Below are positions 29,212 through 38,394 of a stretch of 64,000 nt of DNA, one piece after another. The translations under genes were made by a program, and so were the position numbers. The notes beneath the pieces are model-generated. The model worked only from the letters and a program-made list of their open reading frames with translations. It made no database searches and was not told the origin of the DNA. Every line of letters begins with the position of its first letter. The stretch's first letter is position 1. This stretch comes from Dyella sp. C11 (lineage in GTDB: Bacteria; Pseudomonadota; Gammaproteobacteria; Xanthomonadales; Rhodanobacteraceae): positions 1-64,000 of the forward strand of contig NZ_QAVX01000007.1 in the NCBI RefSeq assembly GCF_003121485.1, written 5' to 3'.

Positions 29212-29955
29212 ATGGCGATCAAGATCGAAAAGAAGATCAAGGGCTACAACGTCGTCAAGCCCGAGGACAAGGCCGCGTCCCCCGCAGCACCCGCCGCCCA
29301 GCCGGCCGCTTCCAAGGAAGCGCCCAAGGCGGAAATCATCCAGATGCACGAGAGCCTGGAGCGTCCCGAAACGCTCGTCGGCTCCACCTACAAGATCAAA
29401 TCGCCGCTGTTCGAACACGCGTTGTACGTCACCGTCAACGACATCGTGCTCAACGTCGGCACCGCCTACGAACAGCGCCGCCCCTTCGAGATCTTCATCA
29501 ACTCGAAGAACATGGACCACTTCCAGTGGATCGTGGCGCTCACCCGCATCATCTCCGCCGTGTTCCGCAAAGGCGGCGACGTCACCTTCCTCGTCGAAGA
29601 AATGAAGGCCGTGTTCGACCCGCGCGGCGGCTACTTCAAAGCCGGCGGCATCTACATGCCCAGCATCGTCGCCGAGATCGGCGCGGTCATCGAACAACAC
29701 ATGAAGTCCATCGGCCTCATCCACGACCCGGAGATGGACGAGTCGACCCGCAAGCTGATTGCCGAGAAGCGCGCCGCCTACGAGGCCGCTGCGAACGGCA
29801 AGAGCGCTGCACCTGTCTCCACCGAATCCAAGACCGAATCCGCCACGGGCTTCCCGCCGGGCGCCACGCTGTGCGCCAAGTGCAACACGCAGGCGCTGGT
29901 GCTGATGGATGGGTGCCAGACTTGTTTGAATTGCGGTTACAGCAAATGCGGCTAA
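29212..29955 (+). CDS. nrdJb: class II ribonucleotide reductase C-terminal subunit (NrdJb)
   Basis: 247 residues. The middle (about 60-170: ALYVTVNDIVLNVGTAYEQRRPFEIFI, HFQWIVALTRIISAVFRKGGD) is the TSCPD-type domain found at the end of one-piece NrdJ, and the last 30 residues hold four cysteines as two CxxC pairs (CAKC...CQTCLNCG), the redox or zinc-binding tail. Residues 20-45 are an Ala/Pro/Lys linker. It should assemble with NrdJa at 26148 to give a working reductase. Confidence 0.88.
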   Translation: MAIKIEKKIKGYNVVKPEDKAASPAAPAAQPAASKEAPKAEIIQMHESLERPETLVGSTYKIKSPLFEHALYVTVNDIVLNVGTAYEQRRPFEIFINSKNMDHFQWIVALTRIISAVFRKGGDVTFLVEEMKAVFDPRGGYFKAGGIYMPSIVAEIGAVIEQHMKSIGLIHDPEMDESTRKLIAEKRAAYEAAANGKSAAPVSTESKTESATGFPPGATLCAKCNTQALVLMDGCQTCLNCGYSKCG

Positions 29956-29983
29956 AGCATGTGACTGAGATTTTCGATAATAC

Positions 29984-30009
29984 AAAGGGCGGCAGTAATG
30001 CCGCCCTTT
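29984..30009 (+). terminator. terminator after nrdJb
   Basis: 10-bp perfect stem AAAGGGCGGC / GCCGCCCTTT, 6-base loop, then CTTTTGTTT. Core-genome sequence ends here and the AT-richer island begins. Confidence 0.9.
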
Positions 30010-30360
30010 CTTTTGTTTAAATCACCTGGGGCAACAGGGCATGGGCCGTCCTGGCTTTAGATGTGCTCGAGCAAATAGGGGCGAGGCATGCGGATTATAT
30101 GCGCCCTCGTGCCGGCGAAGTTTGGTCTTTTCTATAAGGAGCGAGGTCCTAGTTGCAAATGAATCCCTGCCTAAGTGGTTGGGAACAAGGATTAGAGTGT
30201 GCGTTTATAAAGAGTCCGTAATACGCGATATCGTGTACAGGCTCACTTCTCGCCTGTACGGAAATGAATCTGCCCCTTTAATGACCCTGTTGGTTAGTTC
30301 GACTCCGTTTGTTAGTCCGGTTTGTTAGTTTGTTGATCACGAAAAATCTTTGGAGTTGGG
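30010..30360. other. non-coding left edge of the accessory island
   Basis: No convincing gene. A short open stretch at about 30019-30135 (+; reads VLALDVLEQIGARHADYMRP, ends at a TAA) looks protein-like and may be the tail of a lost gene. From about 30240 there is a degenerate copy of the TTCACTTCTCG...GACTCCGTTTGTTAG repeat better preserved at 32648 and 34985. Confidence 0.4.
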
Positions 30361-32040
30361 ATGCTAAATATTCAGCCACAATACCTTGCGCTTAATAAAC
30401 TCCTGCTCGGGCGATTGTTTAAAATTCCGGAGTACCAGCGCGCTTATAGTTGGACTAAGCATCAGCGCGATGATCTTTTTAGCGACCTGCTGAAAACTCA
30501 CGCGGCCGGAAAGGACGAGGTCCATTTCATGGCCGCCATGGTATGTCTTCGGCGAGACAAGCAGGAGCTGGGCACTGATGAATATCAAGTGCTCGAGGTT
30601 GTGGATGGGCAGCAGCGCTTAACTACCTTAATTATTTTGCTAAAAGCGATTTGTATTGCGCTTGATCGATCCGTGAAGGATGAAGAGAAGCTCTATCTTG
30701 AGCTGTCTGACCTTCTGGTGAAACCCGAGGGCGGGGAGCTTCTTCTTCTTCAGACAAACCACGATAGCAGTCATTATTTTGCGAACTACCTTCGTCATGG
30801 TGCGAGGGTCGCGTCAAAGATCGCGGCGACTATAGCTGACCGGGAGATTCTAGAAGCGATAGAGAGTTGCCATGGTTTCGTTGAGTCTTGGAGTACTGGC
30901 GACCGCACCCTGCTGAGTCTCGCGTCGCTTCTCAAAAACAAGCTTTACTTTCTTCTGCATGAGATCGATCAAGAGAGAACTGTATATACAGTCTTTGAAG
31001 TGCTCAATAGTCGCGGTCTGACTGTGTCTTGGCTTGATCGTTTGAAGAGTATTTTGATGGGAATGGCCTTTGATATGCCAAAAGCCAACGCGCCAGGGGT
31101 TATTAGGGAGCTTCATTCCATCTGGCGTGATATTTATTCATCGATAGGGCTTCGCCAAGGTCTTAGCACGGAAGCACTAAGATTTGCTGCAACCTTGCAG
31201 TCAAAGTCCGCTCCGAGTCGCCCCTTGAGTGAGGAGGACGCAGTGGAGGCTCTCCGGGCCACTGGTGCTGTGAGCGCGGCCGCTCTGCGTCAAGTGGCAG
31301 CGTGGTTGCTGGATTGCACGAATGCGTGTGACTCTGTTTTAGCTAACACACGGCTTAATGCGGTTACGAGAATTTCGCAGGCACGACTTTTGGCAGTGGC
31401 TATTGCACTGAGAACAGACTTTACAGAGAGCGAACGTGACGGGTTACTTAAGCGTTGGGAGCGAGTGACTTTTCGAATCTACGGCATGTTGGGTAACGAC
31501 GCGCGTACCCGCGTAGGCGATTATGTTCGTCTTGCTTGGCGAGTTATTAATGAACAGCCGAAATTCAAAGAGATCGATCAAGCGATCTGCGATATAGGAA
31601 GCGAGTTTCCGATCGATGAGGCGATTAAAGCTTTAAGGGGCGCCGACTGCTACGATGGGTGGGAGCGCGAACTTCGGTACATGATGTTTCGGTATGAAGA
31701 GTATTTGGCAAAATTAAAAGGAATGCGGTTTAAGAATGAACAATGGGCCAAGATCTGGTTGGCTAGTCCGTCGGATTCAATTGAGCATATTTTTCCTAAA
31801 AGTCGAGGGCCTGTGAAGGCCAAAAATCGACTTGGTAACTTAGTCTTGCTCCCTCCAAATTTGAATTCCCAGCTTCAGGATAAAATGCCAAAGGATAAGG
31901 CCGATGCTTACAGAGATACTGGGCTTCTAATTGCGGTTGATGTGGCCAAGGCAATTGAACGGGAAGGTTGGCTCGCAAAGAGCATTGTAGAGCGGGAAGA
32001 CTCGATTCTTGAGTGGGCCAAGACCGAATGGGGTGATTGA
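30361..32040 (+). CDS. DUF262/DUF1524 nuclease (GmrSD/SspE-like defence protein)
   Basis: 559 residues. The N-terminal DUF262 (ParB-like) domain shows FKIPEYQRAYSW and the VVDGQQRLTTL motif (about 78-90), which in GmrS and SspE binds and hydrolyses nucleotide. The C-terminal DUF1524 domain has the HNH-type pattern SIEHIFPKSRG...NRLGNLVLLPPNLNSQLQDK (about 475-515). Single-chain proteins of this kind are type IV restriction enzymes or partners of modification-sensing systems. Codon use is clearly more AT-rich than in the flanking core genes. The target modification is unknown. Confidence 0.85.
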   Translation: MLNIQPQYLALNKLLLGRLFKIPEYQRAYSWTKHQRDDLFSDLLKTHAAGKDEVHFMAAMVCLRRDKQELGTDEYQVLEVVDGQQRLTTLIILLKAICIALDRSVKDEEKLYLELSDLLVKPEGGELLLLQTNHDSSHYFANYLRHGARVASKIAATIADREILEAIESCHGFVESWSTGDRTLLSLASLLKNKLYFLLHEIDQERTVYTVFEVLNSRGLTVSWLDRLKSILMGMAFDMPKANAPGVIRELHSIWRDIYSSIGLRQGLSTEALRFAATLQSKSAPSRPLSEEDAVEALRATGAVSAAALRQVAAWLLDCTNACDSVLANTRLNAVTRISQARLLAVAIALRTDFTESERDGLLKRWERVTFRIYGMLGNDARTRVGDYVRLAWRVINEQPKFKEIDQAICDIGSEFPIDEAIKALRGADCYDGWERELRYMMFRYEEYLAKLKGMRFKNEQWAKIWLASPSDSIEHIFPKSRGPVKAKNRLGNLVLLPPNLNSQLQDKMPKDKADAYRDTGLLIAVDVAKAIEREGWLAKSIVEREDSILEWAKTEWGD

Positions 32041-32146
32041 TCGTCCATGCTTCAAAAAAAGGGAGGGATGTTTTTCCGAGAGGAAGACACTCTGACTTTT
32101 TTCGAATATCTAAGTACTACAGCAGAAATTCATTAGGCAATTTATT

Positions 32147-32611
32147 TTGAAGCAGAGAAAGTTACCAACTGTAGGCCATGCACTTCTCACCACGGGCCTG
32201 ACAATGCTTGCTGTGGTCGCCTTTGTTTGGTTGGCAGATATTGATTTTCCCAGACTTAGCTCGGATATAAAAAAGCGTCTCGCGCAGTCGGGGATTTTGC
32301 TTGCTTACGGTGGCGCTATGATTGGCATGAGCGGCCTCTTTTGGGACGGCGCGTTTGCAAACGCTAGAGCTTCTTCCCAAATACGGCTCGCATCCGCATT
32401 GAGCAGCGTGGAACAGTTTCAAAGGATAAAAGCAAGAGCACTCAATGCTAATTTAGATCGTATGGAGTCGGTTGTGCGGAGCCGCCGGGAACAAGCTGAA
32501 CAAGACATCGAAGTCGCTCACTCCGAGTCAAAATTCAAACAGGTAGCTGGTTGGATTGGCCTTGCGTTGGTCGCTTGTGGGACCGTTTGTCAAATCGTTG
32601 GAGCAACCTGA
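32147..32611 (+). CDS. small membrane protein with coiled coil, downstream of DUF262 gene
   Basis: 154 residues from a TTG start (an internal ATG near 32204 is an alternative). Hydrophobic segments at about 12-31, 48-66 and 133-152 flank a charged helical middle (about 75-130: LDRMESVVRSRREQAEQDIEVAH) likely to be a coiled coil. No family recognised. It follows the DUF262 nuclease by 106 bases on the same strand and has the same base composition, so it may be its partner. Confidence 0.55.
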   Translation: MKQRKLPTVGHALLTTGLTMLAVVAFVWLADIDFPRLSSDIKKRLAQSGILLAYGGAMIGMSGLFWDGAFANARASSQIRLASALSSVEQFQRIKARALNANLDRMESVVRSRREQAEQDIEVAHSESKFKQVAGWIGLALVACGTVCQIVGAT

Positions 32612-32647
32612 ATAAAACAAGGGTCAGGTCGCTTTTTGATAACCGAT

Positions 32648-32722
32648 AACGGGGTTAGGTTCACTTCTCGCTAACGTTGAAGTTAACCTGACCCCGTTTG
32701 TTCCCGTTTGTTCCCGTTTGTT
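32648..32722. repeat. inverted repeat ending TGACCCCGTTTG
   Basis: ACGGGGTTAGGTTCACTTC faces GAAGTTAACCTGACCCCGT around a short centre, followed by three copies of CCCGTTTGTT. A close relative lies at 34985-35049 and a degraded one near 30240. They look like REP/MITE-type ends; no transposase is present. Confidence 0.75.
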
Positions 32723-32777
32723 CCTAATCTTGATACACATGACCAGGCGAAATGCCTAGCCCTTTACACTGATCTAG

Positions 32778-33718
32778 CTATTCGCAGGAAAGCTCAATTC
32801 GATTGGCGTCCTTGTTGAATGTGATGCTACCGCAGTGACCCAGTGCGTCGCGCCCTAGCGTTAGGTAGTAGAGCGGTTTGACTTTGCTCTTGGTGTCCGC
32901 CGTCACCACCACTGCTGGCAACGTTGCTTCGCTTGGATCCAGTGCGCTCGCGGATGCACCACCTTCCTCGACTCCAGATACACGGGAGTAGTCGCGAACT
33001 AACATCGTTTGAATGCGAAGTGCTCCGATGTCTATCGGAGTCGCCAGGCTTAGTCCGCGCACTGGGCGGTCGATACCAAAGTCTGTGGCTTCAGTGTTGC
33101 TCGTCCCTGACCACCTCCCTCCATGAGCAGCTGAAATAACTTGTCCAGCTGCTGCAGACGCAATGGTGTGCTCGCGCAAGGGGTTAAACATCACAAATAT
33201 GGGTGTTTGGTCCACTGTGATCTGTGTACCCACCTTGTTGTTGTTCACTTGAATGGGGAGACTGAATACCGTCGGGTGCTCAACAGCAACGCCAGTGTTC
33301 AAACGAATCACCGATTGCGCCAACGCATTGGGGCCAGCCAGCCCTTCCAGTTGCGACGCCGCGGGTTTGTCGAACCAAAGGGCTCGTAGGTTGCTTTCCC
33401 GGCCATCGATCAAGAACTTTGCCTTGCCCGTGTGACCAGGAATGATCGTTGTTCCAACGATAGCCTGGATACCTATCATGCTGGCGAAGACATTGCTTCG
33501 AATGCCAAGCTGCACAGCAGCATCGGGGTTCAACGTGGGTACGAAATCCAGTCACCACGAACCAATAGTTTTGCTGGGTGCCCATTCACCGTTGCATGGA
33601 TGATCCCGTCTTGGCCAACGTCAAGCGTGTCCGCAGAGGCTCGTATAACGTAAGTGGTCGAGAGCAGTGCAATGAAGATCTTCGTGGTGATGGCGAGAGG
33701 ATTCGATCGATCTTTCAT
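32778..33718 (-). pseudogene. frameshifted exported retropepsin-like protein
   Basis: The start (33718) encodes a signal peptide (IFIALLSTTYVIRASA) and the strand GIIHATVNGHPAKLLV, then stops at TGA 33530-33532. In the next frame the text resumes directly as LNPDAAVQLGIRSNVFASM and runs 250 codons to 32778. One missing base near 33533 (TACCCACGTTG for TACCCAACGTTG) explains the break and would restore YPTLNPDAA. The layout (short beta strand with NGHPAKLLV, then an A..LGI helix) recalls retropepsin-type aspartic protease folds, but the catalytic DTG is not visible (VRGDW), so activity is unlikely. Unknown function. Confidence 0.65.
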
Positions 33719-33768
33719 TTTTACACCTCAAAACAGATCTTCTGCTGGGATGTTTGGATGCGCCACGC

Positions 33769-34479
33769 TTACTCCTTGCAGGCGGCAATGCGCACAAGTT
33801 GGCCGTCGTCCCAAAGCAACTTGGCATCGTCGGGCAAAGCCTGAGAAGAAAGGGGCACTTTTACGTCCGTTCCACTCGCTGACCATACGACCGAGTGGTT
33901 TTCGTCTTCGATGTTTACCGGTTGAATGGACGAGAACTGGAAGCTCGCACAATTGAATCGGGGAACCAGCAGGCTGCCTGCTCCGTATTCCTTCTTCCAG
34001 GCGCTCCGCGCCTGGGTGATGGCGGATCGAAGGTAGGAGACCTTCATCAAACCGGGAGACTCGGGGACGACATCGATCTTGTAGATGATGTTGAACGGCG
34101 CGCCCGCGGTGTTGGATTGCAAGACGGCATCGCCTTTCATGTCCATGACGGCTTGGGGGATATCGACACGACCGTGCGCCGTCACGGAAACGGGAAGGGT
34201 TTCAAGGTCGCTGACAATGGCCAGCTCAAGTGCCGAGGTATCCGGAACTTGCTTTCCGGCCAGATAAAAGGAAAGGCGAACCTTGTCGCGCTCACTCTCG
34301 GGTAGATCGTTGAATCGAGCGAAGTCTCTACGTATGCGATCGAGCTTAAAAGCCAGCGCTTTATGTGAGCCGGTAACTGAGATGGTCTCTAGTTTTTCCT
34401 GCGCTGCGAGTGGGCCTGCGCCGGCTAACATGATGCCTAGTACGGCCACAGTGGCCATGGCTTTGTCTCGTCGGTGCAT
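33769..34479 (-). CDS. exported protein of unknown function
   Basis: 236 residues from ATG 34479, which has a GGGGA site about 8 bases upstream. Signal peptide (VAVLGIMLAGAGPLAAQ), then a soluble domain with ETISVTGSHKALAFKLDRIRRDF and a cysteine pair near the C-terminus (FNCASF, IAACKE). No domain recognised. It lies 50 bases before the frameshifted retropepsin-like gene and reads the same way, so they probably formed one operon. Confidence 0.65.
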   Translation of the reverse strand: MHRRDKAMATVAVLGIMLAGAGPLAAQEKLETISVTGSHKALAFKLDRIRRDFARFNDLPESERDKVRLSFYLAGKQVPDTSALELAIVSDLETLPVSVTAHGRVDIPQAVMDMKGDAVLQSNTAGAPFNIIYKIDVVPESPGLMKVSYLRSAITQARSAWKKEYGAGSLLVPRFNCASFQFSSIQPVNIEDENHSVVWSASGTDVKVPLSSQALPDDAKLLWDDGQLVRIAACKE

Positions 34480-35232
34480 CGGTATTCCCCTTAAAAAGAA
34501 GCGGTGCTGAAGCAACGCCGCTTCCGCCTAACTTCGAAGACTTACCAGGCCAAGCATGCGCAACCGCCGCTCATGGCACTCTCCCGTTGCAAGGCTGATA
34601 TGAATGGAGCCCGCGTCTGATACACGGCCATGTCATTTGGCAACCAAAGAACGAGACGCGAGAAAAGCATCCCGTTCAACTTGACGCTGAGGTGATTCCA
34701 CGGTGGCGGCACTCCGTGCGCTGGAAGACCGCGAATAATCAATGAGTTATTTGAATTTCGCGCTCAATGATTTCTCGAGAAAGAGACCTGTGCGCACAGT
34801 CCAACGGGAAGCAATGGGTGGCTTCCATAGATATTTTCTGACAGCTCATTGAGTAAATGACTGCATTTGGGCTCCGATGAACACGGCAATTCTTGTGCTC
34901 GCAACGGTTGTTTCGCAGGCGCCCAGGACATGAGGCCAGAGCGGAGCTTGGCGCCCTGGCGGCGAACACGCAGACCAGCGATAGCGGGGTCGGGCTCCCT
35001 TCTCGGGTTCACTTTTTTCCTAACGCGGAAGTGAACCTGACCCCGTTTGTCGGTCGGAGGTTGCGCTCAGTCGCGTCGTTTGTATGAGGCGATAGACCGA
35101 GAAGGGCAGTGGCAGAACAGGCAGCCAGGTTCGAGTGCACCTCTGAGGCAGATTTTTCAGCTATTCCCCAGGCATCCCCTCAAGTTCTCCTCGATGCTGC
35201 AGATACAGAGGTTTTGCGGGAAGCGGTAGTTC
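34480..35232. other. 750-base gap with a repeat copy
   Basis: No supported gene on either strand. At 34985-35049 there is a second good copy of the island repeat: GGTTCACTT (35007-35015) facing AAGTGAACC, ending TGACCCCGTTTGT. The remainder shows only short open frames without ribosome sites. Confidence 0.6.
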
Positions 35233-35853
35233 ATGAGCCAAAAGACATTTTTGTTGGGCGTGTTTTTTTCAATTTGTGGCGTGGTTTGGATGGTGGCGGA
35301 GTTTTTGTCCGGTTTGTACTGGCAAGGTATTGCCACAGTCATCGCCGGGTTCGCCGTCGGCCTTGCCGTTGCCGGGTTCGTTAAGTGGACCGGTGCCCTT
35401 TTCGGAGGCGCAGCCTCTGCCGTGGTGCTATGTGGAATTATGCACATGCTCTTTGAAACAGACGGCATGGACCTTCACCGGCAGATGCGTGAAAACGACA
35501 TCGCACAAGTTTTCCTGAAACTCTACTCGTCGCCAAACGATTACGGTTTGACGCAAAGTGAGCGTCTGATCGTTGAGCAGGGCTGGAAAGTCTGCGTGAT
35601 GCAGCCCAACAGTGAGCAGATGCAATCGATTCAAGCGGGTGTAGAGGCTATCCACGAGCCGATGGAAGTAGGGTTCTTTGCCCGACTCTGGCAGAGCGCA
35701 ACGCACATCTTCTCCACATCATCTGCCGAGAAGATGGGTACGGGGTGCTTTGACTTGTTCGATCAACTTCACGCTACCAAGCCGGTGCTGTTGGACACCA
35801 TGGAGAAGCTGGAGCGGTCGACACGTACTCCCTTGGAAGGTCGGCATCCGTAG
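35233..35853 (+). CDS. membrane protein of unknown function
   Basis: 206 residues. Three hydrophobic segments in the first 80 residues (FLLGVFFSICGVVWMVAEFL, GIATVIAGFAVGLAVAGFV, AASAVVLCGIMHML) followed by a 125-residue soluble, mostly helical domain with two cysteines. No family recognised. It stands alone on the plus strand and is convergent with the Mrr-type gene. Confidence 0.6.
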   Translation: MSQKTFLLGVFFSICGVVWMVAEFLSGLYWQGIATVIAGFAVGLAVAGFVKWTGALFGGAASAVVLCGIMHMLFETDGMDLHRQMRENDIAQVFLKLYSSPNDYGLTQSERLIVEQGWKVCVMQPNSEQMQSIQAGVEAIHEPMEVGFFARLWQSATHIFSTSSAEKMGTGCFDLFDQLHATKPVLLDTMEKLERSTRTPLEGRHP

Positions 35854-35926
35854 CCACGAGTAGAGCGGCGTGCTGCCCCTGAGTAGCGGGTACAGCACTC
35901 GCTTTTTGTCGATCCGGCAGTGGAAG

Positions 35927-36925
35927 TCAACGAGTTGGCAACGACTCCACTTCCGGAGTGGTCTTCTCAAGAATCTTCATGGCCTCACGATTTCGCTTCT
36001 CCCAATCCTTAAGTTCTTCATCAGACATGGGCGCGTCAGCCCTGTAAATCTTGTGGGTTGGCTGCGCGGTAGCCTTCATTGCAATGGTGGGCGTTGAAGA
36101 TGGTTTTGCTGTCGGCGCTGCGGGCGCGGCGACTACAGGTGGCTGTGAGACGGGAGGTGTTGGTGAACGTGTCACGAGGAGCGGCTGTGGTTGCTGCGTT
36201 GGAAGTGCCAGCGCAACCAATATGCAAACCGCAGCGCTGCCAGCAAAAAGCAGTGGATTGTCCAAGGTGCCCTCGGGCTCCTTTCTCATCTGAATGCTTT
36301 TGACTGTAGAGAGCAGTGTGGCGCCGTCGATCAGCTCAATCGGCTTGCCATAGGCGAACGCGCCGGCGTCGGGCGTGTAGCCGCAAAGCGTGACGATCTT
36401 TACGGCGCTGGCGCCCTCATGCACCAGTACGCCAAACATCTCTCGCACAACGTGCACGGGCACTCTCTGCGAGCGCCACTGTTTGCACTGCACGATGATC
36501 TTCAGCCCGTCCTTGCGCAGCACGAGGTCTTTGCCGCCATCAGCGCCGCCCTGGCCGGTTTCTTCCACGCTGTAGCCCTGGTGCCGAAAGGCTTCTCCCA
36601 CTAGCGATTCGAAACTTCGCCAATCCATGTTGCGCAGACTCTCGATACCCGTCTGAGATTCCAGCAACTGTCGCCGACTACCGCGTTTTAGGAACGAGAG
36701 CGAAGCGGCCATGCAGCAAGCGATCAGCATGAACCACGCTATGAAGGTGTACATGCCGGCCTTTGCGGCTTTCGCGATTCCCAAGAGGAACAGGTCGTCG
36801 CTGGAACCCCATAGCCAGCCAATCCCGTATTGAACCCCTACGAAGGCGATAACCCCCAGCACGATGCCAATTGGCCAAGGCATCGATGCCAAGACATCAA
36901 AATTGCTTCCCCTGCGCTTTGCCAT
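35927..36925 (-). CDS. membrane-anchored Mrr-type restriction endonuclease
   Basis: 332 residues. Two N-terminal membrane helices (about 17-38 and 56-78), a cytoplasmic Mrr catalytic domain (about 100-205) with the nuclease core GGADGGKD (D133) and QCK (Q146-K148), a third membrane helix (about 224-243), then a Pro/Thr-rich linker and a charged C-terminal helix. The PD-(D/E)xK residues are intact, so it should cut DNA, probably modified or foreign DNA, at the membrane. Not part of a recognisable methyltransferase pair. Confidence 0.82.
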   Translation of the reverse strand: MAKRRGSNFDVLASMPWPIGIVLGVIAFVGVQYGIGWLWGSSDDLFLLGIAKAAKAGMYTFIAWFMLIACCMAASLSFLKRGSRRQLLESQTGIESLRNMDWRSFESLVGEAFRHQGYSVEETGQGGADGGKDLVLRKDGLKIIVQCKQWRSQRVPVHVVREMFGVLVHEGASAVKIVTLCGYTPDAGAFAYGKPIELIDGATLLSTVKSIQMRKEPEGTLDNPLLFAGSAAVCILVALALPTQQPQPLLVTRSPTPPVSQPPVVAAPAAPTAKPSSTPTIAMKATAQPTHKIYRADAPMSDEELKDWEKRNREAMKILEKTTPEVESLPTR

Positions 36926-36980
36926 AACCCCTCCCTGAGTTCACGCATGCCTAACCATACAGTCAGTTGAACTGATCTTC

Positions 36981-37760
36981 TTAGTGATCTTTAGTACCCC
37001 CACCTTTCGGCATAGGTTGCCCTTGGGCGTGGTCAACCCATGTGATGGACGATATTGGAGCAACGAAACCCTTTGATGTTTGCGAATACAGGGCGCAGAA
37101 CTGCTGTCCGCAAACTAGGACGCTGAAAGCCTCCTCCTGGATGCTATTGCTTCGTCTGACGTACGCAGTAGCGGCCCCTTCAAAGTCGTTCCCTTGATCT
37201 CGCGCGGCAGCTACGTCACCGACATGGAGGAAGGTTCTGATGATGATCACTGACACCAGAAGGAAGAAAATCAATCCAACAAACATGAAATATGTCAAAG
37301 TTAAAACTACGAACACGGTTCGACCAAAGTCCTTGATAACTTCTGGCGCGCTGGGGAGTCGGGTCGTCAACAAGGCAAGATTTCGCCTGAATTTTGATTC
37401 CGGTTTCGGGTGTGGCTCAGGCTTGGGACGGGAGGCGTCGACCGGCCTTCGCTGGTGAAAAAACGCTGCGACGAAAATCATCGTCAGTACAAATAGGAAA
37501 ATTGACCATAAAGGGTGATTTTCAAAACTCTTGTTTAGGAATTCCATTACCTGGGTGAAGAGAGCAATGAACCCTATAAACGCTTGCCTGTATGTTTCCG
37601 TGACATCGATGGGGAACAACCCCTCGGCGATTCCGAAGTGCTTCAAGTACCCTTCGTGATAAGCCTGACCTGCGAGGTATGCGGCGGGCAGAGCGAGAAA
37701 GTAAGCTGGTTTCTTTGCCCTCCTTAGAAGGCTGAGAATGCTTCCAAATGTTGCCGCCAT
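36981..37760 (-). CDS. membrane protein of unknown function
   Basis: 259 residues. About four hydrophobic stretches (YFLALPAAYLAGQAY, AFIGFIALFTQVMEFL, SIFLFVLTMIFVAAFF, VVLTLTYFMFVGLIFFLLV), a Pro/Lys-rich cytoplasmic loop (about 105-125) and a C-terminal domain of 80 residues. No family seen. It is 55 bases upstream of the Mrr-type gene and in the same direction, so the two may work together. Confidence 0.6.
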   Translation of the reverse strand: MAATFGSILSLLRRAKKPAYFLALPAAYLAGQAYHEGYLKHFGIAEGLFPIDVTETYRQAFIGFIALFTQVMEFLNKSFENHPLWSIFLFVLTMIFVAAFFHQRRPVDASRPKPEPHPKPESKFRRNLALLTTRLPSAPEVIKDFGRTVFVVLTLTYFMFVGLIFFLLVSVIIIRTFLHVGDVAAARDQGNDFEGAATAYVRRSNSIQEEAFSVLVCGQQFCALYSQTSKGFVAPISSITWVDHAQGQPMPKGGGTKDH

Positions 37761-37917
37761 GGCGAGATCGTTGATCCGTCAAAAATCAAGTTATCGGCAC
37801 AAACCGCTGCTGCTTAAATAGGAGGCGTTGCCGGTAGAGGCATTGAATGCAGCCAGTATCACCCCGCCAGTTGGTGTTGTTTGCTGACGATCACCCTGGC
37901 GCTGAGCCTCTATCACT

Positions 37918-38394
37918 TCAATGATAGGTAACCGACATGGTTATCTCGGTCGTCACGGCATCGAAGAGTGGGCTGACGTCGATGGACATGTCGACATTTT
38001 CGCTAGTGCTCGCGCTGAGCAGTGAACCGTTAGTGCTTGTGAAGCTCGCGCTTGGAATCCAGGCGGAAAAGCTCTTCGCATCGGCGGGATCAAACGCAGC
38101 AGAAGCAATCTTGATAAAGAGTTTATTCCATGCCGCTTTGTCCTCAGGAGGAGGCGGGTTGTTGATCCACGCGTGGGCGATGCTGCCTGAGTCGACACAC
38201 CCCATGCTAACCACGCGTATGAGCGTGCCGTCTTTGAGCAAGATGCTCATCGCTTTGGGGTTCATCACGACATAACTTTTGACATCCTTAGAAGAACGGA
38301 CGACTTCCACGGCTAGAGGAAGAGGATTCAGGGTGCACTGGCTTGTATGGGCGCCAGCAAGCATGGATGTGATAACAAGACTTAGAGCGATCAT
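37918..38394 (-). CDS. exported protein of unknown function in the PAAR cassette
   Basis: 158 residues with a signal peptide (IALSLVITSMLAGAHT) and three or four cysteines. The start overlaps (ATGA) the end of the broken small gene at 38391, so it is the last gene of the leftward PAAR-lysozyme operon. A periplasmic location would suit an immunity protein, but no family is recognised. Confidence 0.6.
   Translation of the reverse strand: MIALSLVITSMLAGAHTSQCTLNPLPLAVEVVRSSKDVKSYVVMNPKAMSILLKDGTLIRVVSMGCVDSGSIAHAWINNPPPPEDKAAWNKLFIKIASAAFDPADAKSFSAWIPSASFTSTNGSLLSASTSENVDMSIDVSPLFDAVTTEITMSVTYH

Noticed and set aside
30041-30328. 95-codon frame at the island edge
   Set aside because: No ribosome site, ends in repeat sequence, and a neighbouring frame looks more protein-like; treated as non-coding.
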